This document shows, one piece after another, positions 29,815 through 40,416 of a DNA stretch of 64,000 bases. The notes below the pieces were generated by a model. The model saw only the letters and a list, made by a program, of their open reading frames with translations. It was not told the origin of the DNA and ran no database searches. The stretch is taken from positions 541,953 through 605,952 of the forward strand of contig JACZXB010000001.1 in assembly GCA_022571845.1 (NCBI GenBank). The letters run 5' to 3'. The stretch is from Candidatus Zixiibacteriota bacterium. Its GTDB lineage: Bacteria > Zixibacteria > MSB-5A5 > GN15 > FEB-12. The position numbers and the translations under genes were made by a program. Within the stretch, counting starts at the first letter, position 1; every line of letters begins with the position of its first letter.

Positions 29815-32281
29815 GCGTTTGCTCTTTCTAACCAGTCTTATCCTGCTTGTCGCCTTGCTGGCGTCAACTCCTGCAGCTCAAACCACACCGGGTTACAATA
29901 TTGTTGAAGTAGTTGTCGAGGGAAACAAGATTGCTACTGCTTCTTTGATAACTGGTGTCGCTGCTTTAGAGCCGGGCATGTCCCTGGCGCCCAATTTAAT
30001 ATCAGACATTATCCGCCGTCTTTACAGGCTGGGTATTTTTTCAGACATTTCAATCGAAGCCGAACAAGTGACCGGCGGCCTGAAGGTTTTCATAGTGGTC
30101 GATGAACTCCCCCGTTTATCGGGCATAGAATTTTCTGGCAATAAGAAAATTAATTCTTCGGAATTGAAAGAAAGTCTTGGACTGGGAATCGGCGGTTATG
30201 TCTCACCCTACCTGACTCACCGCGGCCAGCAAAAGATAACTGAAATGTATGCTGACAAAGGTTATTTTCAGGCAGAGATAAAATCCACTCTCCAGTACAG
30301 CACAGATTCTAGCGAAGCAATCTTAAAGTATGAGATAGACGAAAAGTCTAAGGTCAAAGTCACAGAAGTCATAATATCCGGCTGCCAGCGAGTCGAGCCA
30401 AAACGGCTTGTCAATAAAATGCGAAACCGCAAGCGCGGCTTCTTAAAAAGCTCGGACTTTGCTCAGGAGAAATATGCAGAGGACAAAGAAAAGGTAATTG
30501 CAGAACTGCACAAACGTGGATTCACCGATGCCTACTTGATTTCTGATTCAATCTCAATTGACACCACCAGTAACCTGATGACCATTTATATCGATCTCTA
30601 CGAAGGTCCGCTGTACTACTTTGGCAAGCTGGAAATCAAAGGAACCGAAAAGCTGCCGAATGGCTATCTTTACAGCAAAATGAAGTTTAAAGAATCTGAC
30701 ATTTTTAATGCAGAAAAGTATCAGGAATCAATCGTAGAACTTTATACCGCCTATCAGGATATCGGCCATCTTCACATTCAGGTTATCGACGAAAAGAAAA
30801 CCCGCAATGATTCCATAATCGACGTTTCTTACGAAATTTCCGAAGGCTTGCCGTCGCTTATAAATCTGGTAAAAATAATCGGCAACACCAAGACGAAAGA
30901 TAAAGTTATCCGGCGCGAGATTTCTTCTTTGCCCGATCAAGTCTTTAACCGGACAAAGCTGATCAGATCGGTACGTGATGTAATGGCCCTCAACTACTTT
31001 GCTAATGCCATACCTGACTTAGTTGATTTGCCAAACGGCGATGTCGATGTAGTTTTCGATATTAAGGAAAAACAAACGGGCGAAATCATGGCAGGTGCTG
31101 GCTACAACAGCCAGGACAGATTAGTTGGTAATGTTGGCATGGCCATACCAAATTTCAGAGGCATAGGACAAAGGCTTTCTTTTAATATAGAGTTTGGCAG
31201 CCGCAGAAATTCATTTTCACTGTCTTTCACAGAACCCTGGCTTTTTGACCGCCCGACTCTGCTGGGCTCCGATATCTTCGCCTTAAACCGGAGGTGGTTC
31301 AGCGACTACACCGAAGGCAGGCGCGGAGGTTCTTTAAGACTCGGTCGCAGGCTGCGCTGGCCGGACAATTATTTCAGAGTGTTTGCAACCTACCGACTCG
31401 AAGAAACCCGATTCAATGATTTTGCTCAAAATTTTGTCGAAAGAAACTCCTACAAGACTATCGACCTTTACAGTTATACTGACACTCTCGGCAATCCGAC
31501 GCAGGAAACAATTGTCAAAATTGGTGATGCCTATCCGGGTTCTATTCTTCAATACAACGAAGTATGGAACGCCTCTTCGAGATTTTCTTTTACCGTCCGC
31601 CGGGATTCCAGAAATCTGCCTGAGTTCGCCACAGCAGGTGCGGATTTGTCCTACACTTTCTCTCAGAACGGAGGCTTTCTGGGTGGCTTCTGGGAATTTC
31701 AGAAGCACACCATAAGTATTGCCAAGTTTTTCCCCCTCATCGGTAAGTTGGCTCTGGCGGCAAGAGTTCAATACAATGTGATTACCTCTCCCCGGGGAGA
31801 TAACAGAATACTAATTTCAGAAAGATTTACACCTGGTGGAACAGCCTACGACGGGGTAGTAAGAGGCTATAGCGACGGCACTTTGACACCTGACTCAATA
31901 GTTACAAATTCAGACGTTACTAACTACTATACTGGTGAACCACCGAAAGATAGTGCTCAATTCGACAGTACCTTTGTCGCCGGAGGGTTTGAGACCAGAG
32001 TTCGCGGCAAATACATGCTGATTACAAATCTCGAGCTGCAGTTTCCATTGGTTGAAAGACAGATATATGCTCTGGCATTTTTTGATGCCGGAAATTCCTG
32101 GCTGCACAAAGACGACATCAAGCTGCCAAAGACTCTTTATAAAAGTTACGGATTCGGATTTAGAATAGCAGTGCCCGGAATCGGGACTATAGGGTTTGAC
32201 TTCGGCTACCCGCTGGACAATCTTGACGGGCAGGAAAAGAAATGGAGACCACATTTCCAGCTTGGCACAACTTTCAGATGA
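29795..32281 (+). CDS. bamA: Outer membrane protein assembly factor BamA (POTRA repeats plus barrel); ORF opens at 29768, GTG at 29795 preferred
   Basis: GTG start gives signal peptide VKKYLLKRLLFLTSLILLVALLASTPAAQ; POTRA repeats, then GEIMAGAGYNSQDRLVGNVGMAIPNFRGIGQRLSFNIEFG and GFGFRIAVPGIGTIGFDFGYPLD. Confidence 0.93.
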   Translation: MKKYLLKRLLFLTSLILLVALLASTPAAQTTPGYNIVEVVVEGNKIATASLITGVAALEPGMSLAPNLISDIIRRLYRLGIFSDISIEAEQVTGGLKVFIVVDELPRLSGIEFSGNKKINSSELKESLGLGIGGYVSPYLTHRGQQKITEMYADKGYFQAEIKSTLQYSTDSSEAILKYEIDEKSKVKVTEVIISGCQRVEPKRLVNKMRNRKRGFLKSSDFAQEKYAEDKEKVIAELHKRGFTDAYLISDSISIDTTSNLMTIYIDLYEGPLYYFGKLEIKGTEKLPNGYLYSKMKFKESDIFNAEKYQESIVELYTAYQDIGHLHIQVIDEKKTRNDSIIDVSYEISEGLPSLINLVKIIGNTKTKDKVIRREISSLPDQVFNRTKLIRSVRDVMALNYFANAIPDLVDLPNGDVDVVFDIKEKQTGEIMAGAGYNSQDRLVGNVGMAIPNFRGIGQRLSFNIEFGSRRNSFSLSFTEPWLFDRPTLLGSDIFALNRRWFSDYTEGRRGGSLRLGRRLRWPDNYFRVFATYRLEETRFNDFAQNFVERNSYKTIDLYSYTDTLGNPTQETIVKIGDAYPGSILQYNEVWNASSRFSFTVRRDSRNLPEFATAGADLSYTFSQNGGFLGGFWEFQKHTISIAKFFPLIGKLALAARVQYNVITSPRGDNRILISERFTPGGTAYDGVVRGYSDGTLTPDSIVTNSDVTNYYTGEPPKDSAQFDSTFVAGGFETRVRGKYMLITNLELQFPLVERQIYALAFFDAGNSWLHKDDIKLPKTLYKSYGFGFRIAVPGIGTIGFDFGYPLDNLDGQEKKWRPHFQLGTTFR

Positions 32282-32307
32282 TAATTGATTTTCAAATGGA
32301 GAATAGT

Positions 32308-32847
32308 ATGAGGAAAGAAAAAAGATTCTTACTGGTTTTGCTTCTGGGGCTGATGCTTCTGCCTCTTATGGCTGACAGTCTGTCAGCACAGGGGATGAAG
32401 GTTGGGTACGTCCGTGACGAACGCATTCAAAAGGAGTTCAAGACATGGGCCAAAGCAAAAGAGCAACTTGAGATCGAATTCAAAGCTTGGGAAGATGAAG
32501 GTCTGGCCAAACAGCAGGAACTCGCAGAACTGATGGATGAATATGAAAAACAAAAACTAATCCTCTCTGATGAAAAGAAGCAAGAAAAAGAAGCAGCTTT
32601 CAATGCCAAGAAAGATGCACTTGATGCATTTACCAGGCAGATCTTCGGTCCCAACGGTAAGGCCGAAAGAAGACAAATCCAGCTTTTGGAACCGATAAAC
32701 GTGAGCGTAACCAATGCTATCGAAGCTGTAGCGGTTGAAGGTAACTATGACGTCATATTCACAATGCAGAGTGGACTGGCCTATATCAAAGAAGAGTTTG
32801 ACGTTACAGACAAGGTAATCAAATACCTTGAAGACAACCCGGAATAA
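32308..32847 (+). CDS. OmpH/Skp family periplasmic chaperone (ORF opens at 32242; ATG at 32308 preferred)
   Basis: [58 protein letters not shown]; coiled coil; between bamA and lpxD. Confidence 0.85.
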   Translation: MRKEKRFLLVLLLGLMLLPLMADSLSAQGMKVGYVRDERIQKEFKTWAKAKEQLEIEFKAWEDEGLAKQQELAELMDEYEKQKLILSDEKKQEKEAAFNAKKDALDAFTRQIFGPNGKAERRQIQLLEPINVSVTNAIEAVAVEGNYDVIFTMQSGLAYIKEEFDVTDKVIKYLEDNPE

Positions 32848-33877
32848 TGTCAGCCTGACAACCGCTCAGCTTGCTGAAAAAATAGGCGCAAGACTTGAGG
32901 GTGACAAGACGCTTTTGATTTGCGGCGCTGCCCCTGTTGAAACGGCAGAGCCAAATCAAATAAGTTTTGTAGCCAATAGTTTGTATGAAAAGCACCTCTC
33001 TTTTTCAAAGGCAGGTGCCGTTGTCTTAAATAACGAAATGGACAGCCAGGGCAAGACTGTTCTGCGCCATCCCGACCCTTATCTGGCCTTTGCCAGGATT
33101 CTTGATCTTTTGTACCCGAATGACCAAACCGGCGCCACCGGTATTCACCAAAGCGCGATTGTTGATGAGTCAGCAGAAGTAGCTAAAGAGGCAGCTATCG
33201 GACCTCATTGCCATGTGGAGTCTGACGCCTCAGTTGGTGAAGGCTCCCGTCTTATGACTTCAGTCTATCTCGGTAAAAACGCTTCGGTAGGCAAAAACTG
33301 CCTTATCTACCCCGGGGTTGTTATCATGAACGATTGCAGGATAGGAAACAACGTCATCATACATTCTTCGACTGTCATAGGCTCTGACGGATTTGGCTAT
33401 ACCCCATCTGAAACAGGGATTAAGAAAATTAAGCAGGTCGGCCGGGTTGAGATAGAAGATGATGTTGAAATAGGCTCCAATGTTTCAATCGACCGAGGTG
33501 CTCTTGGAGCGACCAAAATTGGACGCGGAACCAAGATTGATAATCTGGTCCAGATAGCTCACAATGTTCAGATAGGACAAAACTGTTTTATCGTTTCACA
33601 GGTTGGCATATCAGGATCTACTATAATAGGAAATAATGTAACCCTGGCCGGGCAGGTTGGCGTCAGAGGACACATTTCTATAGGAGAAGGCGCTACAGTA
33701 GGGGGACAGTCTGGCGTCACCAAATCTATCCCCGCCGGCGATAAAATATATTTTGGCTGCCCCGCCAGAGAGATGAGAAGCGTTATGAAAAAAGAAGCTT
33801 CTTTGTCGAAAGTTCCCGATCTAATTAAGCGGGTCAGAGAGCTCGAAAAAAAATTAAAAGACAAATCAGGTCGATAA
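32828..33877 (+). CDS. lpxD: UDP-3-O-(3-hydroxyacyl)glucosamine N-acyltransferase
   Basis: Left-handed beta-helix hexapeptides; [68 protein letters not shown]. Confidence 0.95.
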   Translation: MKTTRNNVSLTTAQLAEKIGARLEGDKTLLICGAAPVETAEPNQISFVANSLYEKHLSFSKAGAVVLNNEMDSQGKTVLRHPDPYLAFARILDLLYPNDQTGATGIHQSAIVDESAEVAKEAAIGPHCHVESDASVGEGSRLMTSVYLGKNASVGKNCLIYPGVVIMNDCRIGNNVIIHSSTVIGSDGFGYTPSETGIKKIKQVGRVEIEDDVEIGSNVSIDRGALGATKIGRGTKIDNLVQIAHNVQIGQNCFIVSQVGISGSTIIGNNVTLAGQVGVRGHISIGEGATVGGQSGVTKSIPAGDKIYFGCPAREMRSVMKKEASLSKVPDLIKRVRELEKKLKDKSGR

Positions 33878-34441
33878 CTGATCTTCTATCTTGGAGGCTC
33901 TTTTCCAGTTTTCTTCCATCTGATCAACAGCCTGCAGTACAATAGTAAAATCTCCTTTTTTGGCTGACATTCTGATAGTTTCAGCCAGATCCCACTGCTT
34001 GTGGTTTATCGCTTTCAGCTGAGAAACTCTACTGGCCAGATGGTCAACTGCATCATTAAGAGTATGCGCTACTTTGGCAGCCTGTCCCCGCCCGGCAGGA
34101 ATTTTTGAGCAAAGGTCACCTTTGGCCAAAAGCTCCAGGCGGTTGTGGACCTGGGCCTGGACGGAAAGAATCTTAAAGAATGGAATAATTGTATTTATCG
34201 ACGAGGCCGTTATGGCTGCGATGACGGCTGATATCAAATAAGGCATGACAGATGTTGTCAGCAGCTCTATTTGCCCCATGACATCTATAATACCGTCGTT
34301 GGAAAAAAGTCCATTGAAATAAGCTATCACAGCAGCTGAAAGAGTAACCGCCGAAAAGCCAAGAATTCCTATGGTTCTAAAAAGCGCCCTTGTCTCTATG
34401 GGCATTTTACCTGAAATGGCTTGAGCCAATCCTATAGACAT
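33866..34441 (-). CDS. Membrane protein with two TM segments and a HAMP-like helical region, function unknown
   Basis: [20 protein letters not shown] and [19 protein letters not shown]; then [42 protein letters not shown]. Confidence 0.6.
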   Translation of the reverse strand: MSIGLAQAISGKMPIETRALFRTIGILGFSAVTLSAAVIAYFNGLFSNDGIIDVMGQIELLTTSVMPYLISAVIAAITASSINTIIPFFKILSVQAQVHNRLELLAKGDLCSKIPAGRGQAAKVAHTLNDAVDHLASRVSQLKAINHKQWDLAETIRMSAKKGDFTIVLQAVDQMEENWKRASKIEDQLST

Positions 34442-34570
34442 TAGTCATCTCCTTAAATAAAAAAATTCAATAAAATCAGGCGTTTACCCGCCTATTAGAT
34501 ATAAAATCGGAATTTGAGACCCGAAAAATTAGATTAATCTTTGCAACGGCCTGTTCAATTTTTGAACAGC

Positions 34571-34601
34571 AAAAAGCCCCCTTATAAGGCACAAGGGGGC
34601 T
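34571..34601 (-). terminator. Rho-independent terminator downstream of ssb
   Basis: AAAAAGCCCCCTTataaggcacAAGGGGGCT on + strand, giving T5 on the - strand transcript. Confidence 0.85.
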
Positions 34602-34623
34602 AGATCTCTGTTGCTTGTCAATT

Positions 34624-35055
34624 TTAGAACGGCAGGTCGTCGTCGGATTGACCGGAACCAGCATCAGGAGCCGTTTCAGCAGTCGATTCAGCCGCTGCTG
34701 TTTCTCCGCCGCCATTGCCGGAAGAACCCTTGCTACCAATAAAGCTGAATTGCTGAACGACAACTTCAGAAACATATTTCTTGTTCCCCTCTTTATCCTC
34801 GTAAGAACGATTGGCTATCCTGCCTTCGATATACACCTGTTGGCCCTTTGCCAAGTACTCTTTCATCGTTTCAGCCTGCTTGCCCCAGGCTACGATGTTG
34901 TGCCAGGTAGTGTTCTCCTGTTTCTGACCGTCCTGAGAAGTCCAGCGCTCATTTGTGGCCAGAGAAAATGTCGCGACCGCCTTGCCCGATGGGGTATAAC
35001 GTAAATCGGGATCTTTACCAAGGTTGCCCAGTAGAATTACTTTGTTTACACTCAT
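34624..35055 (-). CDS. ssb: Single-stranded DNA-binding protein
   Basis: MSVNKVILLGNLGKDPDLRYTPSGKAVATFSLATNERW...YIEGRIANRSYEDKEGNKKYVSEVVVQQF, acidic tail DDDLPF. Confidence 0.97.
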   Translation of the reverse strand: MSVNKVILLGNLGKDPDLRYTPSGKAVATFSLATNERWTSQDGQKQENTTWHNIVAWGKQAETMKEYLAKGQQVYIEGRIANRSYEDKEGNKKYVSEVVVQQFSFIGSKGSSGNGGGETAAAESTAETAPDAGSGQSDDDLPF

Positions 35056-35167
35056 AACTAACCTCTTTTAAATATGTGAACCTATAATATGAGGGAAATC
35101 CTGGCTTCTGGCAACCCCATAATTCACTTGAATCAAAACTTGTGATATCATATAGTTGGCAATCATC

Positions 35168-35992
35168 ATGAACGAAGCTAAAAAGCAAAATATAATCGAT
35201 CTGGAAACGGCCAGAACCACCATTAGACGCTTCATTAAAGGGAAGCTTTTGCAGGCTGGTTCAAAGGGCTATGTGCTGGGACTTTCAGGCGGAGTTGACT
35301 CTTCGCTGGCAGCAGCTCTGGCCGTCGAAGCTGTTGGACCTGAAAAAGTTCTGGGCGTTTTGATGCCTTATAAGACTTCCTCAGAAAGCTCGATAACCGA
35401 CGCTGAACTCTTAGCTAAGCATCTGGGAATAGAGCACCGCCAGGTTGATATATCAGCAATGGTCGACGCTTACTTTTCCAATATTGATGATTCACTGAAA
35501 ATCCGTGCCGGCAACAAAATGGCCAGAGAGCGGATGGCGATCCTCTTTGATATCGCACAAGAAACCGGTCGCTTGGTTCTTGGAACCGGTAATCGGACTG
35601 AGTCTTGCTTAGGTTACACTACCTGGTATGGAGATTCTGCCTGTTCAATAAATCCTGTCGGAGAATTATACAAAACCGAAATCCGGGCGATGGCTGAACT
35701 GGTCGGTCTGCCGGAGCAAATCATAACCAAGATTCCATCAGCCGATCTTTGGGTGGGTCAGACCGACGAAGATGAAATAGGCGTGACTTATGACACCATT
35801 GATAAAATATTGAAAAGAATTGTGGATGAAGATTTTTTATCTATCTCATTGCTGGTTAAAGATGGCTTCGACAGCCGAGATATAAGCCGGGTTGTCTCGC
35901 TTTTAAATCTAAATTCGTTTAAGCGCCGCCAGCCCGACGTGGCTCCTTTGGGACGCGGCTTAGTACCTGATTACATCGAGCTTTCAGAGTAA
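35168..35992 (+). CDS. nadE: NH3-dependent NAD+ synthetase
   Basis: YVLGLSGGVDSSLAAALAVEAVG, GTGNRTESCLGYTTWYGDSACSINPVGELYKTEIRAMAELVGLPEQIITKIPSADLW; ATG at 35168. Confidence 0.94.
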   Translation: MNEAKKQNIIDLETARTTIRRFIKGKLLQAGSKGYVLGLSGGVDSSLAAALAVEAVGPEKVLGVLMPYKTSSESSITDAELLAKHLGIEHRQVDISAMVDAYFSNIDDSLKIRAGNKMARERMAILFDIAQETGRLVLGTGNRTESCLGYTTWYGDSACSINPVGELYKTEIRAMAELVGLPEQIITKIPSADLWVGQTDEDEIGVTYDTIDKILKRIVDEDFLSISLLVKDGFDSRDISRVVSLLNLNSFKRRQPDVAPLGRGLVPDYIELSE

Positions 35993-35995
35993 GTA

Positions 35996-36718
35996 ATGCA
36001 TTCCAAAGGAATTCTTTATTTAGTACCAACTCCGATTGGAAATCTCGAGGATATCACAATCCGGGCGATGAAAATTTTGGGCGAAGTTGACATCATCGCC
36101 TGCGAGGATACCCGCCGCACCGGACAGCTGCTGAGCAAGCTTCAGATTAAAAAGAAGAAGTTTATCAGCTACCATGATTTTAATGAAAGCGGCAGAGCGG
36201 ACCAGCTGCTTAATAGTCTAAACCAAGGACAATCTGTGGCGGTAGTGACCGATGCCGGCTCTCCCGGAATTTCAGACCCGGGCTATCGAATTGTACGAAC
36301 TGCCATTGAACATGATATTGAAATTGTACCGCTGCCGGGACCAAGCAGCGTCATTCCTGCCCTGACGGCGTCGGGACTGCCGACTAACCGCTTCTTTTTT
36401 GAGGGCTACCTGTCGCACAAGTCTTCCGGGCGAAAAAAAAAGCTGGAAGAAATAAGAGAACTCTCTCACACGTTAATATTTTTTGAATCGCCACACAGGC
36501 TTATAAAATCATTAAACGATATGCACGAAATTTTGGGTGACCGCCGAGCTTGTGTTGCCCGGGAAATGACCAAAATACATGAACAGTTTGTACGGGGTAA
36601 AATTTCTGAAATCTTAGAAAAATTTTCAAACCTGACAATTAAAGGTGAGATAATTATTGTTGTTGAAGGAAAGATTGAGCTAAAAGGTTCGAAAAAGAAA
36701 AATGACTTTGGTAAATAA
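35996..36718 (+). CDS. rsmI: 16S rRNA (cytidine1402-2'-O)-methyltransferase
   Basis: LYLVPTPIGNLEDITIRAMKIL, ACEDTRRTGQLL, VTDAGSPGISDPGYRIV, PLPGPSSVIPALTASGLPTNRFFFEGYL. Confidence 0.95.
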   Translation: MHSKGILYLVPTPIGNLEDITIRAMKILGEVDIIACEDTRRTGQLLSKLQIKKKKFISYHDFNESGRADQLLNSLNQGQSVAVVTDAGSPGISDPGYRIVRTAIEHDIEIVPLPGPSSVIPALTASGLPTNRFFFEGYLSHKSSGRKKKLEEIRELSHTLIFFESPHRLIKSLNDMHEILGDRRACVAREMTKIHEQFVRGKISEILEKFSNLTIKGEIIIVVEGKIELKGSKKKNDFGK

Positions 36719-37616
36719 ATTCTATCCCTTCGATAAAATTATAATCATCTATGCCCTTTTGATGGTCCTCATAATCATCACCTTCGGACGACCTCTGACA
36801 GATTATACTGATGAGATATTATTGTACTTGCTGGCAGCAGCTGTCTCTTTTCTGATAGCAATGTTTGTAGATGAGTCAAAAGGGCGCTGGGCTATGCTGG
36901 TCAGGCTGATATATAGCGGTGTTTTATTCGCTTTTTTTTACAGGATTACCAGCGGAACTATGTTTCTGCTCTTTGATCGGTTTTTGGATTATCAAATAGT
37001 CGGTCTGGAGCAAGCTATCTATGGAGTAAGCCTGACATTATACATTGATGAACATCTGCTGACACCGGTTGTGACCGAAATCTTATCTTTCAGTTATTTC
37101 TGCTACTATCCCATGGTTCCGGTATTCATGTTTACCCTGTTTTTTAAGAGAGATTACGATATTCTCAAACATTTTTTGGCAGCAGCATCTCTGACCTATT
37201 TCGTTTCTTATCTGCTTTTCTTTTTATATCCGGTCGAAGGACCGCGCTGGCATTTTGCCGGACAATATCTGAATCAAATCGACGGCTACTTCTTTCGCTA
37301 TCTGGTAGAAGTTGTAATCGATAACAGCGCTGTCAGAGGCGGCTGCATGCCCTCATCACATACCGGAATCGCTATTTTGATAATGATGTACTGTTTCAAA
37401 CATTACCCGCTCTGGGGACGAATCCTGCTGCCGATTGTAATCGGACTCTCTTTAGGAACTATTTGGGGGCGGTTTCATTATGTAAGCGATGTTTATGTTG
37501 GCGCGGCCATAGCGATAGCCGCTTATTACTTAGTGCAAAAAAAATATCCGGCCTGGACTGCTGACGAGTATAAGTTGTTGAACGAACAAAAACTGAAAGC
37601 TGATTATGTGTCCTGA
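36702..37616 (+). CDS. PAP2 superfamily phosphatase (inositolphosphotransferase/AUR1-like)
   Basis: Multiple TM segments; GGCMPSSHTGIAILIMMYCFKHYP and GRFHYVSDVYVGAAIA match PAP2 motifs PSxH and SRxxxxxHxxxD. Confidence 0.85.
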   Translation: MTLVNKFYPFDKIIIIYALLMVLIIITFGRPLTDYTDEILLYLLAAAVSFLIAMFVDESKGRWAMLVRLIYSGVLFAFFYRITSGTMFLLFDRFLDYQIVGLEQAIYGVSLTLYIDEHLLTPVVTEILSFSYFCYYPMVPVFMFTLFFKRDYDILKHFLAAASLTYFVSYLLFFLYPVEGPRWHFAGQYLNQIDGYFFRYLVEVVIDNSAVRGGCMPSSHTGIAILIMMYCFKHYPLWGRILLPIVIGLSLGTIWGRFHYVSDVYVGAAIAIAAYYLVQKKYPAWTADEYKLLNEQKLKADYVS

Positions 37617-38415
37617 ATTATTTAGCATTGGCCCCTTTCCTATCCGAAGTTTTGGTCTGGCCCTGGCGATTTCTTTTTTTCTCGCTGTTTTCTATGTCAA
37701 AAAAACGACTACGCGGGACAATATACCGTTCGACCCGTTTCTAAATATCGCTTATATCCTGATAATCGGCGGAATAATAGGGGCGCGGCTATCATATATT
37801 CTATTGCATTTGAGTGACTTCTCGGGGCGATGGCTGGATACTTTTAATCCCTTCAGTTCGGACGGATTCGGTATTACCGGATTAAATCTGTACGGCGGCG
37901 TGCTACTGGCAATAGTCGCCTCATGGGGTTACTGCCGTATGAAGAAGATGAATGTCCTGGAAGTCTTCGACTATTTTGCACCTACTCTGGGACTCGGTCT
38001 GGGCATTACCCGCATCGGCTGTTTTCTAAACGGCTGCTGCTTCGGGACGCCGACTGATTCTTTTCTGGGAGTCTCTTTCCCCGACGGTTCTCTGCCGTTT
38101 TATGTTTTTGGAAATCAACACTTGCACCCGGCGCAAATTTATTCATCCATTTACGGACTGATACTGTTTGGTGTTCTCCACTACATTTTGAAAAATAAAA
38201 AATTCCATGGACAGGCGGTAGCAATTCTCTTTATGGTCGAGGCTCTGTTCAGATTTGGAATAGAGTACGTGCGCTACTACGAAGACGCCATGTATTTCAG
38301 CCTGGGCTCTCTTGAGCCTACTTATAATCAAGTTGTGTCAATAGCCCTCTTCATACTTGGTGCGGCCATTTATTACTATCGCAGTAAAAAAGCCAAAGAG
38401 CAGATCAGAGAGTAA
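37606..38415 (+). CDS. lgt: Prolipoprotein diacylglyceryl transferase
   Basis: FSIGPFPIRSFGLALAISF, GGIIGARLSYI, GLNLYGGVLLAI, GITRIGCFLNGCCFGTPTD, HPAQIYSSIYGLILFGVL. Confidence 0.94.
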   Translation: MCPELFSIGPFPIRSFGLALAISFFLAVFYVKKTTTRDNIPFDPFLNIAYILIIGGIIGARLSYILLHLSDFSGRWLDTFNPFSSDGFGITGLNLYGGVLLAIVASWGYCRMKKMNVLEVFDYFAPTLGLGLGITRIGCFLNGCCFGTPTDSFLGVSFPDGSLPFYVFGNQHLHPAQIYSSIYGLILFGVLHYILKNKKFHGQAVAILFMVEALFRFGIEYVRYYEDAMYFSLGSLEPTYNQVVSIALFILGAAIYYYRSKKAKEQIRE

Positions 38416-38516
38416 GGTGACGTACCAGAAGATGGGGCAGATGAGGACACGCCATAGGCGGCCACCCACAGAGAGCAGATCAGAGTTTAAGCGCTTACTG
38501 AAAAAGTTCCATATCA

Positions 38517-38595
38517 GTCATTGCGAGCGTAGCGCGGCAATCTCAATCGTTGAGGCACTGAAGATTGCTTCGTCACTTCGCTCCTCGAAATGACG
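38517..38595. repeat. Palindromic intergenic repeat of the 'GTCATTGCGAGCG.AGCGCGGCAATCT ... AGATTGCTTCGTCACTTCGCTCCTCG' type
   Basis: Sequence at 38517: gtcattgcgagcgtagcgcggcaatctcaatcgttgaggcactgaagattgcttcgtcacttcgctcctcgaaatgacg; ends complementary. Confidence 0.85.
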
Positions 38596-38619
38596 TAACG
38601 GAATTTTTTTAACAGCGCC

Positions 38620-40416
38620 TTAAGCGCTGACCTGCTCCTCAAGTTCATAGCGGTGATAGATTTTGGCGTACTCGCCGCCGCTGCTAATCAGCTGGTCATG
38701 CTTACCTATTTCAATAATGTGTCCATTTTCAAAAACATATATCATATCCACACTCTGCAGAGTGTCAGGGCGGTGGGTAATCAGTAATGCCGTCATATCC
38801 GGCATTACCTGATGTAAGCGGTCCCATAAAGCGGCTTCGGTGGCAGAATCAAGCGCCGAAGTACAGTCATCGAGAATCAGAATCCTCGGTTTTCCGACCA
38901 AAGCCCTGGCCAAGGCCAGCCGCTGCTTTTGCCCGCCGGAGATAGCCATGCCGCGAGTGCCAATGGCAGTATCTATTCCGTCAGGGAATGATTCGATATC
39001 ACTCTTTAGCTGAGATATATCTATGGCCCATTCTAACAGTGTATCACTGATTCCTTGGCGGCCAAATGTAATATTGTTTCTGACACTGTCGCTAAACAAA
39101 GCCGGTTCCTGTGGAACATAACCGACGACGCGCCTGAGATCTTCGAGCTTATATTCACGCAAATCTCTGCCGTCCAGTTTGACAGAGCCCTCTGTCGGGT
39201 CAACTAACCGAGGCACTAAGTTTATCAGCCAAGTTTTGCCGGAGCCGACCCGTCCGACTAAGGCTACTGTCTGACCGGCTTTGATTTCAAAATTGATGTT
39301 GCTCAAAATCGGATTTCTTGAATCAGGAAAGGCAAAATGGACAGATTCAAAAGAAAGCTGCGCTTTCACATCCGGGCCGATTGTTTCCGTTCCTCTATCT
39401 TCAATCATAGCCGGTACATTTTCCAGCTCTAACAACCGATTAATTGAAACAGCCGACTGCCGGGATTTTACCAAAAACTGTCCGATATCAAACATCGGAA
39501 ACACTAACCAGACCACGTAATAAATAAATGTCGCCATTCCGCCCAGAGTCAAATCGGAATAAAGCACTTTGTAGCCGCCGGCCAGCAGTACTATGACTAC
39601 CCCCAACTGCCAGATATAGCCATAGAGCGAATCGACAACTGTGGTCGCCTTTACAGATATAATTTCAGCGTTGCGGCGTTCCAAGGCTGTACCAGCGAAC
39701 TTTTTCTTTTGCACGTTCTCCCTCACGTAGGCTTTGACAACTCGTATTCCGGAAAAGCAAGCCTCCATGACATCATTAAATTTAGAAATCGAGGCCTGCA
39801 GCGCGTCATAACGCTTTTCCAAAATGGAGCTGGTGAAAAAGAAAATTAAAATCAAAAGAGGCAAAGGACCGGCTGTCCACAAAGTCAAAACCGGATCGAT
39901 TGTCAGCATCATGGCCAATATAAATGTTACCTGAAGCAGCGCTTCGTAAGTACGAAATATCCCTGAACAGGCGAACCAGGAAAGTTTGTCGGCCACATCG
40001 TCGGTCATACGGGTAATCAGGTCTCCGGTACGAAAGCGGCCAAAGAAATCCGGCCCCTTTTTAGTTACACCGTCAAAAGAATATTGACGAAACTTCCACT
40101 CCAGACGGCAGTTCATCCAGGCTCTGGCCGACTGAAAGCAGGCATAAAGGCTGAAAGTAATCAATCCTCCGATAATAAAGACCAGCCCGAACGAAGTCCC
40201 CGGCTCAAAATCCAGACAACCGCCCCAGTCGACAACCAGCTGCGCCAGCCAATGTGCCGGAACCTGTCCGCTGCGAGTGTAGTCCACCGAAAATCCGAGC
40301 ATCAGCGGAATGCCAACATTGATAAAGGCGTGCAGCGGCGTTAGTATTAATAGAATTGACAGAATCAGTGGGTGACCGCGATAGAATTGCAGCAGCCACT
40401 TTAATTTATGTAACAT
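38620..40416 (-). CDS. ABC exporter half-transporter (TMD-NBD), subunit with degenerate catalytic Glu
   Basis: Walker A GRVGSGKTWL, signature ISGGQKQR, Walker B ILILDDCTSALD (Asp in the catalytic Glu position), LITHRPDTL. Confidence 0.93.
   Translation of the reverse strand: MLHKLKWLLQFYRGHPLILSILLILTPLHAFINVGIPLMLGFSVDYTRSGQVPAHWLAQLVVDWGGCLDFEPGTSFGLVFIIGGLITFSLYACFQSARAWMNCRLEWKFRQYSFDGVTKKGPDFFGRFRTGDLITRMTDDVADKLSWFACSGIFRTYEALLQVTFILAMMLTIDPVLTLWTAGPLPLLILIFFFTSSILEKRYDALQASISKFNDVMEACFSGIRVVKAYVRENVQKKKFAGTALERRNAEIISVKATTVVDSLYGYIWQLGVVIVLLAGGYKVLYSDLTLGGMATFIYYVVWLVFPMFDIGQFLVKSRQSAVSINRLLELENVPAMIEDRGTETIGPDVKAQLSFESVHFAFPDSRNPILSNINFEIKAGQTVALVGRVGSGKTWLINLVPRLVDPTEGSVKLDGRDLREYKLEDLRRVVGYVPQEPALFSDSVRNNITFGRQGISDTLLEWAIDISQLKSDIESFPDGIDTAIGTRGMAISGGQKQRLALARALVGKPRILILDDCTSALDSATEAALWDRLHQVMPDMTALLITHRPDTLQSVDMIYVFENGHIIEIGKHDQLISSGGEYAKIYHRYELEEQVSA

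Noticed and set aside
31334-31771. 145-aa ORF antisense to bamA
   Set aside because: Entirely inside the bamA barrel-coding region; no domain signal.
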